64,000 nt of DNA from Isoetes taiwanensis (taxonomy: Eukaryota; Streptophyta; Lycopodiopsida; Isoetales; Isoetaceae), in assembly GCA_021234155.1 (NCBI GenBank), contig JAJEKV010000053.1:2712077-2776076 (forward strand). The letters run 5' to 3'. Positions 1-13,289 of the stretch are shown piece after piece. Made by a program: the position numbers and the translations under genes. The number at the start of each line of letters is the position of its first letter. The stretch's first letter is position 1. The notes below the pieces were generated by a model. That model was not told where the DNA came from. It saw nothing but the letters and a program-made list of their open reading frames with translations, and made no database searches.

Positions 1-3000
1 TGTGCATTTTGGTCGAGGGTTCCAAACCTTGCCAATGTATGTTTATCTTTGGGAGTTAGTTCTTGGGGAGTTATCTGATGATGATCCCGGCGTGGTAGAA
101 CTTAAGCCTATCACGTGTGTCCTCCACTTTAGTAGCAGAAAGCGATGGGATATAGCTAGCTAGTCTAGCATGGACCTTAAACAAAAATAAAAAATGCTAG
201 AAGTGACTTCCTGAAGTAGAATATCCGCCTACAAAGTGTGCATGAGCAAAAGTTTGCCCAACCGGATGTGTGGTGAGTTGAGTATAGGCCTATTAATGCC
301 AATAAATGTGCATTTGGTCGAGGGTTCAAACCTTGCCAATGTATGTTTATCTTTAGGAGTTAGTTCTTGGGGTTATCTGATGATGATCCAAGCGTGGTAG
401 AACTTAAAAGCCTATCGTGTCCTCCACTTTAGCAGGCTGCTTGCCAAAGGCAGTGGGATACTCAACTAGCTAGTCTAGCATGGACCTTAAACAAAATAAA
501 AATACTCCGTGACTTCCTAAAGTAGATGTCTACTACAAAGGAGGTATTGCATATGAGCAAAAGTTTTGCCCAGGATGTGTGGTGAGTTGGTATAGGCCTA
601 GTAATGCCAAAATAAATGTGCATTTGGTCGAGGGGGTTCAAACCTTATGCCAATGTATGTTTATCTTTGGGAGTTGATTCTTGGGGTTATCGATGATGAT
701 CCCAGCCGTGGTAGGGCAAAAGCCTATCACGATGTCCTCCACTTTAGGCTGCCTTAAAGCGATGGATATAACTAGCTAGTCTATGGACAATAAACAAAAT
801 AAAAATACCGTGACTTCTAAAGGCGGGAGAACCATCACCTACAAAGTGTGCATGTAGGCAAAGTTTTATATGAGGATGTGTGGTGAGAGTTGGTATAGGC
901 ACAAAGCCAATGCCAAAATAAATATTGCGCATTTAATTAGAGTTCAAACCTTGCCAATGTATGTTTATCTTTAGGAGTTGATTCTTGGGGGTTATCACGA
1001 TGATGATCCCGACATTGAGTAGAACTTAAAAGCCTATCGTGTCCTCCCTTTGGGCTGCTTGTAAAGTGGAATATAACTAGCTAGTCTAGCATGGACCTTA
1101 AACAAAAATAAAAATACCGTGACTTCCCTAGAAGTGAGATATCCACGCCTACAAAGTGTCACATGTAAGGCGGATTTGCCCAGCGGATGTGTGGTGAGTT
1201 GGTATAGGCTAGTAATGCCAAAATAAATGTGCATTTGGTCGAGGGGTTCAAACCTTGCCAATGTATGTTATCTTTGGGAGTTAGTTCTTTGAGGTTGCTC
1301 GATGATGATCCCAGAAGCGTGAGTAGAACTTAAAGCCTATCACGTGTCCTCCCACTTTGGGCTGTAGCAAAGCTTGATGGGACTCTCTTCGCTAGTCTAG
1401 CATGGACCTTAAACAAAATAAAAAATACTCAAGTGACTTCTAAAGGCGGGAGATATCACATACAAAGTGTGCATGTAAAGGCAAAGTTTTGCCCATGGAT
1501 GTGGTGAGTTGGTATAGGCCTAGTAATGCCAAAATAAATGTGCATTTGATGGGGGTTTCAAGCCTGCCAATGTATGTTTATCTTTGGGAGTTAGTTCTTG
1601 AGGTTACTCGATGATAATCCCAGTGGTAGAACTTAAAAGCTATATTCCATACACTGACAGGCGATGGGATATCTCAACTAACTAATACAGCGTAGATAAG
1701 CAAAATAAAAAATACCGTGACCTAAGATATCCACACTACAAAGTGTGCATGTAAAGGCAAAAGTTTTGCCGGATGCAATGGTGAGTTGGTATAGGCGCAG
1801 TAATGCCAAAATAAATGTCGTTTGAATTAGGGTTCAAACCTTCGCCATGTATGTTTATCTTTGGGAGTTAGTTCTGCTTGGGGTGCTCTGATGATGATCC
1901 AGAAGCGTGGTAGAACTTAAAAGCCTATCATCCTCCACTTTAGGCTGCCGCAAAGCAGTGGGATATAACTAGCTAGTCTAGCATGGATAATAGAAAACAA
2001 AATAAAAAATACTTTCGTGACTTCCCTAAAGTGGGGAGATATCCACGCCTCTGGTGTGCATGTAAAGGCAAAAGTTTTTGCCCAACGGATGTGTGTGGTG
2101 AGTTGGTATAGGCCTAGTAATGCCAAAATAAATGTGCATTTGGTCGAGTTTCAAGCCTTGCCAATGTATGTTTATCTTTGGGAGTTGATTCTGCGGGGTT
2201 ATCGATGATGATCCCAAATGGTAAAGGGCAAAACTATCGTGTCCTCCCTTTTAGTGCATAAATGATGGGATATAACTAGCTAGTCTAGCATGGACTGTAA
2301 AATAAAAAACACTAGAAGTGACTTCCCTAAAATGAGAGATATCCACCTTCAAGTGTACATGTAAGGTAAAAGTTTGCTAGCGGATGTGTGGTGAGTTGGT
2401 ATAGGCCTAGTAATGCCAAAATAAATGTGCATTTGGTGGGGGTTCAAACCTTGCCAATGTATGTTTATCTTTGGGATTTAGTTCTTGAGATTCTCTGATG
2501 ATGATCCCCGTGATGGTAGAACTTAAAGCCTATCGTGTTTTTCCACTGGCTGCATGAAACGTGGGATATAACTAGCTAGTCTAGCATATATAAAAATAAA
2601 AAATACTTTTAGAAATTTGACACCACACAAAAGAGTAGGAGATATCCTTACAAAGTGTGCATATGGAGGCCAAAAGTTTTGCCCAAGCGGATGTGTGGTG
2701 GTTAGTATAGGCCTAGTAATGCCAAAATAAATGTGCATTTGGTGGGGTTCAAACCTTGCCAATGTATGTTTATCTTTGGGAGTTAGTTCTTGGGGTTATC
2801 TGATGATGATCCGGCGTGAGTAGAACTTAAAAGCCTATCGTGTGTCACTCCACTTTATTTTACATAAGGCGATGGGATATAACTAGCTAGTCTAGCATGG
2901 ACCTTAAACAAAAATAAAAAATACTCGTGACTTCCTAAAGGCGGGAGATATCACGCCTACAAAGTGTGCATATGAGCAAAGTTTTGCCCAACGGATGTGG

Positions 3001-6000
3001 TGAGTGGTATAGGCCCTAGTAATGCCAAAATAAATGTGCATTTGGTCAGGGGTTCAAACCTTGCCAATGTATGTTTATCTTTGGGAGTTAGTTCTTGGGG
3101 TTGCTCAGTGATGATCCCGACGTGAGGTAGAACTTAAGCTATCGTGTCATCCCACTTTAGGCTGCCGCTTGAAAAGCGTGGGATATAATAGCTAGTCTAG
3201 CATGGACCTTAAACAAAATAAAAAATACTGAAGTGACTTCCTAAAACGGGATATCCCTGCCTACAAAGTGTGCATGTAAGGCAAAGTTTTGCCCAGGATG
3301 TGTGGTAGTTTAGTATGGCCTAGTAATGCCAAAATAAATGTGCATTCCCAGTCGGGGTTTCAAACCTTGCCAATGTATGTTTTATCTTTGGGAGTTGATT
3401 CTTGGGGTTATCACGATGATGATCCAGGCGTGGTAGAACTTAAAAGCCTATCACGTGTGTCCTCCACTTTGAGCTGCTTGGCTTGATGGGATCTCTTCAA
3501 CTGATCTAGCATGGTTGTAAACAAAAATAAAAATACTTCGTGACTTCTAAGGCGGAATCACGCCTACAAGTGTGCATGTAAGGCAAAAGTTTTGCCATAG
3601 GATGTGTGGTGAGTTGGTATAGGCCTAGTATTGCCAAAATAAATGTGCATTTAATTAGGGGTTCAAACTTGCCAATGTATGTTTATCTTTGGGAGTTGGA
3701 TTCTCTTGAGGGTTATCGATGATGATGATCCACGGCGTGGTAGAACTTAAAAGCCTATCGTGTCCTCCCACTGGCTGCCGCGTGGGATATAGCTAGCTAG
3801 TCTAGCATGGACCCAGCAACAAAAAATAAAATACTACGTGATGACAAAGTGGGAGATATCTGCTAGGAGGTATGCATGTAAAGGCAAAAGTTTTGCCCAG
3901 CGGATGTGTGGTGAGGTTGGTATAGGCCTAGTAATGCCAAAATAAATGTGTGCATTTGGTCGGGGTTCAAACCTTGCCAATATTTATCTTTGGGAGTTAG
4001 TTCTTGAGGTTATCGATGGTGATCCAGAGCGTGAGTAGGAACTTAAAAGCCTATCGTGTCCTCCACTTTAGGCTGCCCGAAAGCGATGGGATATAGCTAG
4101 CTAGTCTAGCATGGACCTTAAACAAGAAAATAAAAATACCGTGACTTCTAAGGCGGGAGATACCCTGCCACAAAGTGTGCATGTAAGGCAAAAGTTTTGT
4201 AGGTCGTGGTGAGTTGGTATAGGCCTAGTAATGCCAAAATAAATGTGCATTTGGTGGGGGGTTCAAACCTTGCCAATGTATGTTTATCTTTGGGAGTTGG
4301 ATTCTTTGAGGTTATCGATGATGATCCCGGCGATGGTAGGAACTTAAAAGCCTATCTGATGTCCTCCACTAGGCACTTGCCAAAGGCGATGGGATATAAT
4401 AGCTAGTCTAGCATGGACCTTAAACAAAAATAAAATGCTAAGTGACTTCCTAAAGGCGGAGATATCACGCCTACAAAGGAGTGTGCATGTAAGGCCAAAA
4501 GTTTTGCCCAGCAGTGTGTGTGGTGGCGAGTTGGTATAGGCCTAGTAATGCCAAAATAAATGTGCATTTGGTCAGGGTTCAAACCTTGCCAATGTATGTT
4601 TATCTTTTGGGAGTTAGTTCTTGGGGTTATCATGATGATGATCCCACAGGCGTGGTAGGGTACAAAACCTATCGCATTCTCACTTTTGGTAGCAAAGGCG
4701 GTGGGGGATATAACTAGCTAATCTATGGACGCCAACAAAAATAAAAATACTGGTGACTTCCTAAAAGGCGGAGATATCCACGCCTACAAAGTGTGCATGT
4801 AAGGCAAAAGTTTTAGCGGATGTGTGGTGAGTTGGTATAGGCTTTGAAGTATTAATGCCAAAATAAATGTGCATTTGGTGAGGTTCCAAGCCTTGCCAAT
4901 GTATTTTATCTTTGGGAGTTAGTTCTTGGGGTTATCGATGATGATCCCAAATGGTAGAACTTAAAAGCCTATCACGTGTCTTCCACTTTAGCTGCATGGC
5001 TTGATGAGTGGGATATAACTAGCTAGCTAGTTAGCATGGACCTTAAACAAAAATAAAAATACCGTGACTTCCCTAAATTATCCGCCTACAAAGTGTGCGT
5101 GTAAAGGCAAAAGTTTGCCCAACGGATGTATTGGTGGCAGTTGGTATAGGCCTAGTAATACCCATAAATGTGCATTTGGTGGGGTTCAAACCTTGCCGGC
5201 ATGTTTTATCTTTGGGAGTTGATTCTTGGGGTTATCACGATGATGATCCCGACGTGGTAGAACTAAAGCCTATCGTGTCCTCCACTTTGGCTGCCCGCCA
5301 AAGCGTGGGACCTCAACTAGCTAGTCTAGCATGGACCTTAAACAAAATAAAAATACTCGTGACTTCCTAAAGGCGGGAGAATATCACCTTTATAAAAATA
5401 CTCGTGACTTCTAAAGCGGAGATATCTGCCTACAAAGTGTCATGTAAGGCAAAAGTTTTGCCCAGCCGGATGTGTGAGTTGAGTATAGGCCTAATGCCAA
5501 AATAAATGTGCATTTGGTGGGGTTCAAACCTTGCCAATGTATGTTTCTTTGGGAAGTTGATTCTTGAGATTTATCACGATGATGATCCCACAGGCTGATG
5601 GTAGAACTTAAAGCTATCGTGTCCTCCCTTTAGGCTGCCTTGAAGCGATGGGATATAACTAGCTAGTCTAGCATGGACTAAACAAAAATAAAAAATACCG
5701 TGACTTCCTAAAGCGGGAGATATCCTGCCTACAAAGTGTGCATGTAAAGGCAAAAGTTTTGCCCAACGGATGCAATGGTGAGTTGGTATAGGCTAAGTAA
5801 TGCCAAAATAAATGTGCATTTAATTAGGGGTTCAAACCTTGCCAATGTATGTTTATCTTTGGGAGTTGGATCTTGGTTATCTGATGATCCCAGAAGCGTG
5901 GTAAGAACTTAAAAGCTATCACGGTGTCCTCCCACTTTAAGGCTGCCCATGAGGCGGTGGGATATAACTAGCTAGTCTAGCATGGACCTTAAACAAAAAT

Positions 6001-9000
6001 AACGTGACTTCTAAAGGCGGGAGATATCACCTTACAAAGTGTGCATGTAAGTAGTTTTGCCCAGCAGGATGTGTGGTGAGTTGGTATAGGCCTAGTAATG
6101 CCAAAATAAATGTGCATTTGGTCAGGAGGTTCAAACCTTGCCAATGTATGTTTATCTTTGGGAGTTGGTCACTGGGGTTATCGATGATGATCGGCGTGGT
6201 AGAACTTAAAAGCCTATCGTGTCCTCCACTTTATTTCCCTTGAAGCAGTGGGACTCTCTTCAACTAGTCTAGCATGGACCTTAAACAAAAATAAAAATGC
6301 TGCATTGACTTCCTAAAATGGGAGATATCACGCCTACAAAGTGTGCATGTAAGGCAAAGAAGTTTTGCCCAGCGGATGTGTTGAGTTGGTATGGTAGTAA
6401 TGCGAAAATAAATGTGCATTTTAATTGGGGTTCAAACCTTGCCAATATGCTTATCTTTGGGAGTTGGTTCTTGGGGTTATCACGATGATGATCCCGTGGT
6501 AAGGCAAAGCTATCGTGTCCTCACTTTAGGCTGCTTAAAGCAGTGGGATATAACTAGCTAGTCTAGCATGGACCTTAAACAAAAATAAAAAATACCATTG
6601 ACTTCCTAGGCGGGAGATATCTGCCCTATAAAATACTCGTGACTTCTAAGTGAGAGATATCACATACCACAAAGAGATGTGCATGTAAGGCAAAGTTTTT
6701 AGCGGATGTGTGGTGAGTTGGTATAGGCCTAAGTAATGCAAAATAAATGTGCATTTGGTGGGGTTCAAACCTTGCCGATGTATGTTTATCTTTTGGGAGT
6801 TAGTTCAGGGTTATCGATGATGATCCCGGCGTGGTAGAACTTAAGCCTATCGTGTCCTCCACTTTAGTGCCTTGAAGCGATGGATATAACTAGCTAGTCT
6901 AGCATGGACCTTAAAGCAAAATAAAAATGCACAAATGACTTCTAAGAAGTGGGAGATATCCACATACAAAGTGTGCATGTGAGCAAAAGTTTTGCCCATA
7001 CCGGATGTGTGGTGAGGTTGGTATAGGCCTAATGTGCAAAATAAATGTGCATTTTAATTAGGAGTTCAAACCTTGCCAATGTATGTTTATCTTTGGGAGT
7101 TGATTCTTGAGGTTATCGATGATGATCCGACGTGGTAGAGACAAAAGCTTTATCGTGTCCTCCACTTTGGCTGCCACTTAGTGATGGGATACTCAACTAG
7201 CTAGTCTAGCATGGACCTTAAACAAAAATAAAATACTAGAAGTGACTTCCTAAAGGCGGGGAGATATCACACTTACAAAGTGTGCATGTAAGGCAAAAGT
7301 TTTGCCCAACCCGGATATGGTGAGAGTTGGTACTAGGCCTAGTAATGCCAAAATAAATGTGCGGCAGTGGGGGTTCAAACCTTGCCAATGTATGTTTATC
7401 TTTGGGAGTTGATTCTTGAGGGTTATCGATGATGATCCCCGGCGTGGTAGAACTTAAAAGCCTATCACGTGTCCTCCACTTTAACCACTTAAAGCCTTTG
7501 ATGGGATATAGCTAGCTAGTCTAGCATGGACCTTAAACAAAAATAAAAAATACTTCGTGACTTCCAAGAAGTAGGAGATATCACCTACAAAGGGAATGTG
7601 CATGTAAAGGCAAAAGTTTTTGCCCATGGATGTGTGGTGAGTTGGTATAGGCCTAGCAAGTAATGCCAAAATAAATGTGCATTTGAGTGGGGGTTCAAAC
7701 CTTGCCAATGTATGTTTATCTTTGGGAGTTTTGTTCTTTGGGGTTATCACGATGATGATCCCAGGCGATGGTAGAACTTAAAACCTATCATTATCCTCCA
7801 CTTTGGCTGCCCATGAAGGCTTGATGGGATATAACTAGCTAATAGTCTAGCATGGACCTTAAACAAAAATAAAAATACTGTTTCGTGACTTCTAAAGTAG
7901 GAGATATCCTGCCTACAAAGTGTGCATGTAAGGCAAAAGTTTGCCCAGGATGTGTGTTGAGAGTTGGTATAGGCCTAGTAATGCCAAAAGAATAAGTATT
8001 GCATTTGGTCAAGGGTTCAAACCTTGCCAATGTATGTTTATCTTTGGGAGTTGATTCTTGGGGTTATCTGATGATGATCGACGTGAGTAGAACTTAAAAG
8101 CCTATATCACGTGTCCTCACTTTAGGCTGCCATGGCGATGGGATCTCAACTAGCTAGTCTATGGACTATGCTCAAAAATAAAAATACCATTGACTTCCTA
8201 GGCGGAGATATCCTGCCACAAAAGTGTGCATGTAAAGGTAAAGTTTTGCCAGCGGATGTGTGGTGAGTTGGTATAGGCCTAGTAATGCCAAAATAAATGT
8301 GCATTTGGTGGGGTTCAAACCTTTGCCAATGTATGTTTATCTTTTGGGAGTTGATTCTTGGGGTTATCGATGATGATCGGCGTGGTAGGAGCAAAAGCCT
8401 ATCACGTGTCCTCCACTTTAGTTCTTAAAGGCAGTGGGATATAGCTAGCTAGTCTAGCATGGACCTTAAACAAAAATAAAAAATACTCGTGACTTCCTAA
8501 GGCGGGAGATATCCTGCCTACAAAGTGTGCATGTAAGGCAAAAGTTTTGCCCAACGGATGTGTGGTGAGTTGGTATAGGCCTAGTAATGCCAAAATAAAT
8601 GTGCATTTGGTCAGGGGTTCAAACCTTGCCAATGTATGTTTATCTTTGGGAGTTGATTCTTGGGGTTATCGATGATGATCCCGGCGTGGTAGAACTTAAA
8701 AAGCCTATCGTGTCCTCCACTTTAGGCTGCCCAAAGGCAGTGGGATATAACTAGCTAGTCTAGCATGGACCTTAAACAAAAATAAAAATACTAAGTGACT
8801 TCCTAAAGGCGGGAGATATCCTGCCTACAAAGTGTGCATGTAAGGCAAAAGTTTTGCCCAACGGATGTGTGGTGAGTTGGTATAGGCCTAGTAATGCCAA
8901 AATAAATGTGCATTTGGTCAGGGTTCAAACCTTGCCAATGTATGTTTATCTTTGGGAGTTGATTCTTGGGGTTATCGATGATGATCCCAAAGCGTGGTAG

Positions 9001-11515
9001 AACTTAAAAGCCTATCGTGTCCTCCACTTTGGCTGCCGCCAAGCGATGGGATATAACTAGCTAGTCTAGCATGGACCTTAAACAAAAATAAAAAATACTG
9101 CGTGACTTCCTAAAAGGCGGGAGATATCCACGCCTACAAAGTGTGCATGTAAGGCAAAAGTTTTGCCCAGCGGATGTGTGGTGAGTTGGTATAGGCCTAG
9201 TAATGCCAAAATAAATGTGCATTTGGTCGGGGTTCAAACCTTGCCAATGTATGTTTATCTTTGGGAGTTAGTTCTTGGGGTTATCGATGATGATCCCGGC
9301 GTGGTTATCCCGGCGTGGTAGAACTTAAAAGCCTATCGTGTCCTCCACTTTGGCTGCCGCCAAAGGCGATGGGATATAACTAGCTAGTCTAGCATGGACC
9401 TTAAACAAAAATAAAAATACTTGTGACTTCCTAAAGCGGGAGATATCACACTTACAAAGTGTGCATGTAAGGCAAAAGTTTTGCCCAGCGGATGTGTGGT
9501 GAGTTGGTATAGGCCTAGTAATGCCAAAATAAATGTGCATTTGGTCAAGGGTTCAAACCTTGCCAATGTATGTTTATCTTTGGGAGTTGATTCTTGGGGT
9601 TATCACGATGATGATCCCGGCGTGGTAGAACTTAAAAGCCTATCACGTGTCCTCCACTTTGGTTGCCGCCAAAGGCGATGGGATATAACTAGCTAGTCTA
9701 GCATGGACCTTAAACAAAAATAAAAATACTAAGTGACTTCCCTAAAAGTGGAGATATCCACACCAAAAGTGTGCATGTAAGGCAAAAGTTTTGCCCAGCG
9801 GATGTGTGGTGAGTTGGTATAGGCCTAGTAATGCCAAAATAAATGTGCATTTGGTGGGGGGTTCAAACCTTGCCAATGTATGTTTATCTTTGGGAGTTAG
9901 TTCTTGGGGTTATCGATGATGATCCCGGCGTGGTAGAACTTAAAAACCTATCGTGTCCTCCACTTTGGTTTGCCCAAAAATAAAAAATACGATGGGATAT
10001 AACTAGCTAGTCTAGCATGGACCTTAAACAAAAATAAAAAAATACATTTGGTGACTTCCTAAAAGTTGGTTCTTGGGAGATATCCACCCGCCTACAAAGT
10101 GTGCATGTAAGGCAAAGTTTTGCCCAAAATAAAAATACGGATGTGTGGTGAGTTGGTATAGGCCTAGTAATGCCAAAATAAATGTGCATTTGGTCATGGG
10201 TTCAAACCTTGCCAATGTATGTTTATCTTTGGGGGAGTTAGTTCTTGGGGTTATCGATGATGATCCCCGGCGTGGTAGAACTTAAAAGCCTATCGTGTCC
10301 TCCACTTTGGGCTGCCCGCAAAGCGATGGGATATAACTAGCTAGTCTAGCATGGACCTTAAACAAAATAAAAATACTAAAGTGACTTCCTAAAAGGCGGG
10401 AGATATCCGCCTACAAAGTGTGCATGTAAGGCAAAAGTTTTGCCCAGCGGATGTGTGGTGAGTTGGTATAGGCCTAGTAATGCCAAAATAAATGTGCATT
10501 TGGTGGGGGGGTTCAAACCTTGCCAATGTATGTTTATCTTTGGGAGTTGATTCTTGGGGTTATCACGATGATGATCCCGGCGTGGTAGAACTTAAAAACC
10601 TATCGTGTCCTCCACTTTAGGCCCCCAAGGCGATGGGATATAACTAGCTAGTCTAGCATGGACCTTAAACAAAAATAAAAAAAATACTAGAGTGACTTCC
10701 TAAGGCGGGGAGATATCCACGCCTACAAAGTGTGCATGTAAGGCAAAAAAGTTTTGCCCAGCGGATGTGTGGTGAGTTGGTATAGGCCTAGTAATGCCAA
10801 AATAAATGTGCATTTGGTCGGGGGTTCAAACCTTGCCAATGTATGTTTATCTTTGGGAGTTGATTCTTGGGGTTATCGATGATGATCCCGACGTGGTAGA
10901 ACTTAAAAGCCTATCGTGTCCTCCACTTTGGCTGCCGCCAAAGCGAGTGGGATATAACTAGCTAGTCTAGCATGGACCTTAAACAAAAATAAAAAATACT
11001 GTGACTTCCTAAGGCGGAGATATCCACGCCTACAAAGTGTGCATGTAAGGCAAAAGTTTTTTTGCCCAACGGATGTGTGGTGAGTTGGTATAGGCCTAGT
11101 GATGCCAAAATAAATGTGCATTTGGTCAGGGGTTCAAACCTTGCCAATGTATGTTTATCTTTGGGAGTTGGTTACTGGGGTTATCGATGATGATCCCGGC
11201 GTGGTAGAACTTAAAAGCCTATCGTGTCCTCCACTTTAGGTAGCAAAAGCGATGGGATATAACTAGCTAGTCTAGCATGGACCTTAAACAAAAATAAAAA
11301 TACTAAGTGACTTCCTAAGGCGGGAGATATCCACGCCTACAAAGTATGCATGTAAGGCAAAGTTTTGCCCAGCGGATGTGTGGTGAGTTGGTATAGGCCT
11401 AAATGCCAAAAATAAATGTGCATTTGGTCAGGGGTTCAAACCTTGCCAATGTATGTTTATCTTTGGGAGTTGGTTCTTGGGGTTATCGATGATGATCCCC
11501 GGCGTGGTAGAACTT
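1..11515. repeat. Tandem satellite array, about 306-bp monomer
   Basis: About 37 head-to-tail monomers fill this stretch. The anchor TCTAGCATGG recurs at 8453, 8759, 9065, 9388, 9697, 10011, 10345, 10652, 10966 and 11271, so the usual spacing is 305-309 bp with a few longer units. Units right of about 8.4 kb are very alike; those to the left carry many more indels. Each monomer holds GTGAGTTGGTATAGG and, about 52 bp later, GGTTCAAACC, plus a GGCAAAAGTTTTGCC palindrome and AGGCG..CGCCT arms. The array ends abruptly at 11,515 in mid-monomer. The short reading frames in the array repeat with the monomer and shift with each indel, so I do not call them genes. The array runs off the left edge of the window. 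Confidence 0.97.
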
Positions 11516-13285
11516 TGGTGTTTTATTACCTTTTTTTTTTTTTTTTCCTTTGGTGGATTGGTTATGGCGTAGTTATGGTCGGGGTTATGATGGAGGATAT
11601 GACCATGGGCGTGGGGGTTATGGTTAAGTAGTGTGTATGGTGCGATGATTATAATGGTCGCCATGATTATAACACTTTTTGTCGTAGTGGATATGGGCGT
11701 GGTGGGTGGGTCACGTGGATATCAATCTAGATATCAATCTATTGTGTGTGAATATGTAGTGCGTGATGGTCATGGCATTGCAAGATGCTTTGATAGAAAA
11801 GAGGATGAAAGCGAGATATGGAAGCTAATTGTGTTAATCGTCCGTGATAGTGAGCGATTATGGTGTGGAAAGAACAATTGGACATCTGTACAAGCTAGTA
11901 CAAATGTTTTTTTAGATGCCGACAACATGATGATAGATTCGGTGTGCATCACGCTAATGATGGTATTGTGTGTTAAGCAATGGTGTTGAGCTTTGTTATG
12001 GTGTTGGGCATGTGTGTATACAGCATGTTCCTTATTCATGTGTTATTGTGTGTTTGCACTATGGTGTCAACTTCTACATATAGTGTTGGAATTTATTTCT
12101 TATATATATTGTTGAGCATTGATATTGTGTGTGGTATTGAAATATTAAGTTCTAACTTATAGTATTATCTTGAGTTTATATGGTGTTGTCTAGCTATTAT
12201 GTTTTACACTTTGTGCAATTTTTCATCTAGGTGCAACAACATATGGTATATAGAAAATCCTTGCTCAAAAATTACCATCCCTTGAAAATATGTTTTATAT
12301 GGGAGATGGCGATCGTCAACAAATTCTTGGTATTGGTGATCTACCATTCTGAGCTCATTCGAGAATTCATTTTTTTTTGTGGTGTTTTACATGTTCTTGC
12401 TTTACATCGTCATTTACTTTACGTTTCTCGATTAAGCGATGTTGGTATTCATCTTTACTTTGATGAGTTATTTTGCTACCTTTTTGAAAGATGGCTTAAT
12501 ACTTGAATGCTTGGCATCGCCATCCCAATTTATATGAGTACCGAATTACGGATGGTCTAATCTATGCTCTTCTTTGCCACATCGATGGAGATTTATGGCA
12601 TGGGCGCTTTTGTCATGCCTCTTTTTCAATCTTGTTGGACATGAAAGCGACATGGTGTGGATTAATGGCTTCTCGATGGATTCTCGGGCACTCTTGGCAC
12701 CATGTGAGGCTTGTGTACTTGGTAAGCCTTGTCGGCGTTCTTTTAATCATGTTGGACCTCGTGCATCTTCTATTTTGGAGTTGGTCCATATGGACCTTTG
12801 TGGACCATTGCCACGGTCACTTGGTGGTGCCATATATTTTCTCTTAATCATTGATGATTACTCCGTTATTCTTTCATCTTTTCTCTCAAGAAGAAATCGA
12901 TGTTTTCTCAGCGTTACGTAAGTGGAAGGCAATGGTGGAATTGCGGATGGATGTGCCCTTAAAAGCATTAGCGGTGACAATGGTGGTGAATTTAAGAATC
13001 ATGTATTTGACTCTTTTTTGTACTAATCTTTGGCATTACGAGAAATTCTGATTACCACATACACCACGACATAATGGAGTGGCGAGCGTAAAACGGGACC
13101 GTCTTGAATGCTATTGATTATGTTGCTTCATTACGGTTTAAATACACAATTTTGGGCTGAAGCGGCGAAATTTCTGGTTTATGTTCAAAATTGTATATCT
13201 TCTTCATCTGTCGCTGGTTTCACACCTTTTGAGATATGGTCTTGCAAGAAGCCCACAGTAGCACATTTTAAAGTAAAAAAAAAAA
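11516..13285 (+). mobile_element. Degenerate Ty1/copia retrotransposon, gag end to integrase
   Basis: Starts at the satellite edge after a T-run (11,529-11,546) and ends at an A-run (13,275-13,285). In shifting plus frames I can read, in order: a glycine-rich stretch (about 11,560-11,630); a gag zinc knuckle (about 11,744-11,790) with Cys, GH and the last Cys but the second Cys replaced by Val; a pre-integrase region at about 12,240-12,660 (LWH, then CEACVLGK at about 12,700-12,730); and the start of the integrase core (HMDLCGPLPRSLGG, then LIIDDYS). It stops at AHFKV before the reverse transcriptase. No LTRs are seen. Frameshifts and stops make it a pseudogene. Confidence 0.88.
12574..13269 (+). 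pseudogene. Copia pre-integrase and integrase core, broken
   Basis: This is the best preserved part of the copia remnant. The frame from 12,574 to 12,921 encodes the pre-integrase Cys motif followed by the integrase start with HMDLCGPLP and an IDDYS match, which includes the first catalytic Asp region. Later pieces lie in other frames: FRKWKAMVE near 12,920, SGDNGGEFKNHVFDS near 12,970-13,015 and LNTQFWAEAAKF..VYVQN near 13,137-13,195. The second catalytic Asp (DNGGEF) is present but frame-shifted. No reverse transcriptase or RNase H follows, so the product could not support transposition. Confidence 0.85.
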
Positions 13286-13289
13286 CCTT

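Noticed and set aside
744-11147. Many 60-90 codon open frames on both strands of the satellite
   Set aside because: They repeat with the monomer, change frame with each indel and match no family.
8401-11515. True tRNA genes in the satellite
   Set aside because: A and B box resemblance only; no acceptor stem or clear anticodon arm could be folded by eye.
11529-11546. T-run as the tail of a LINE
   Set aside because: The sequence after it reads as copia gag on the plus strand, and no target duplication was found.
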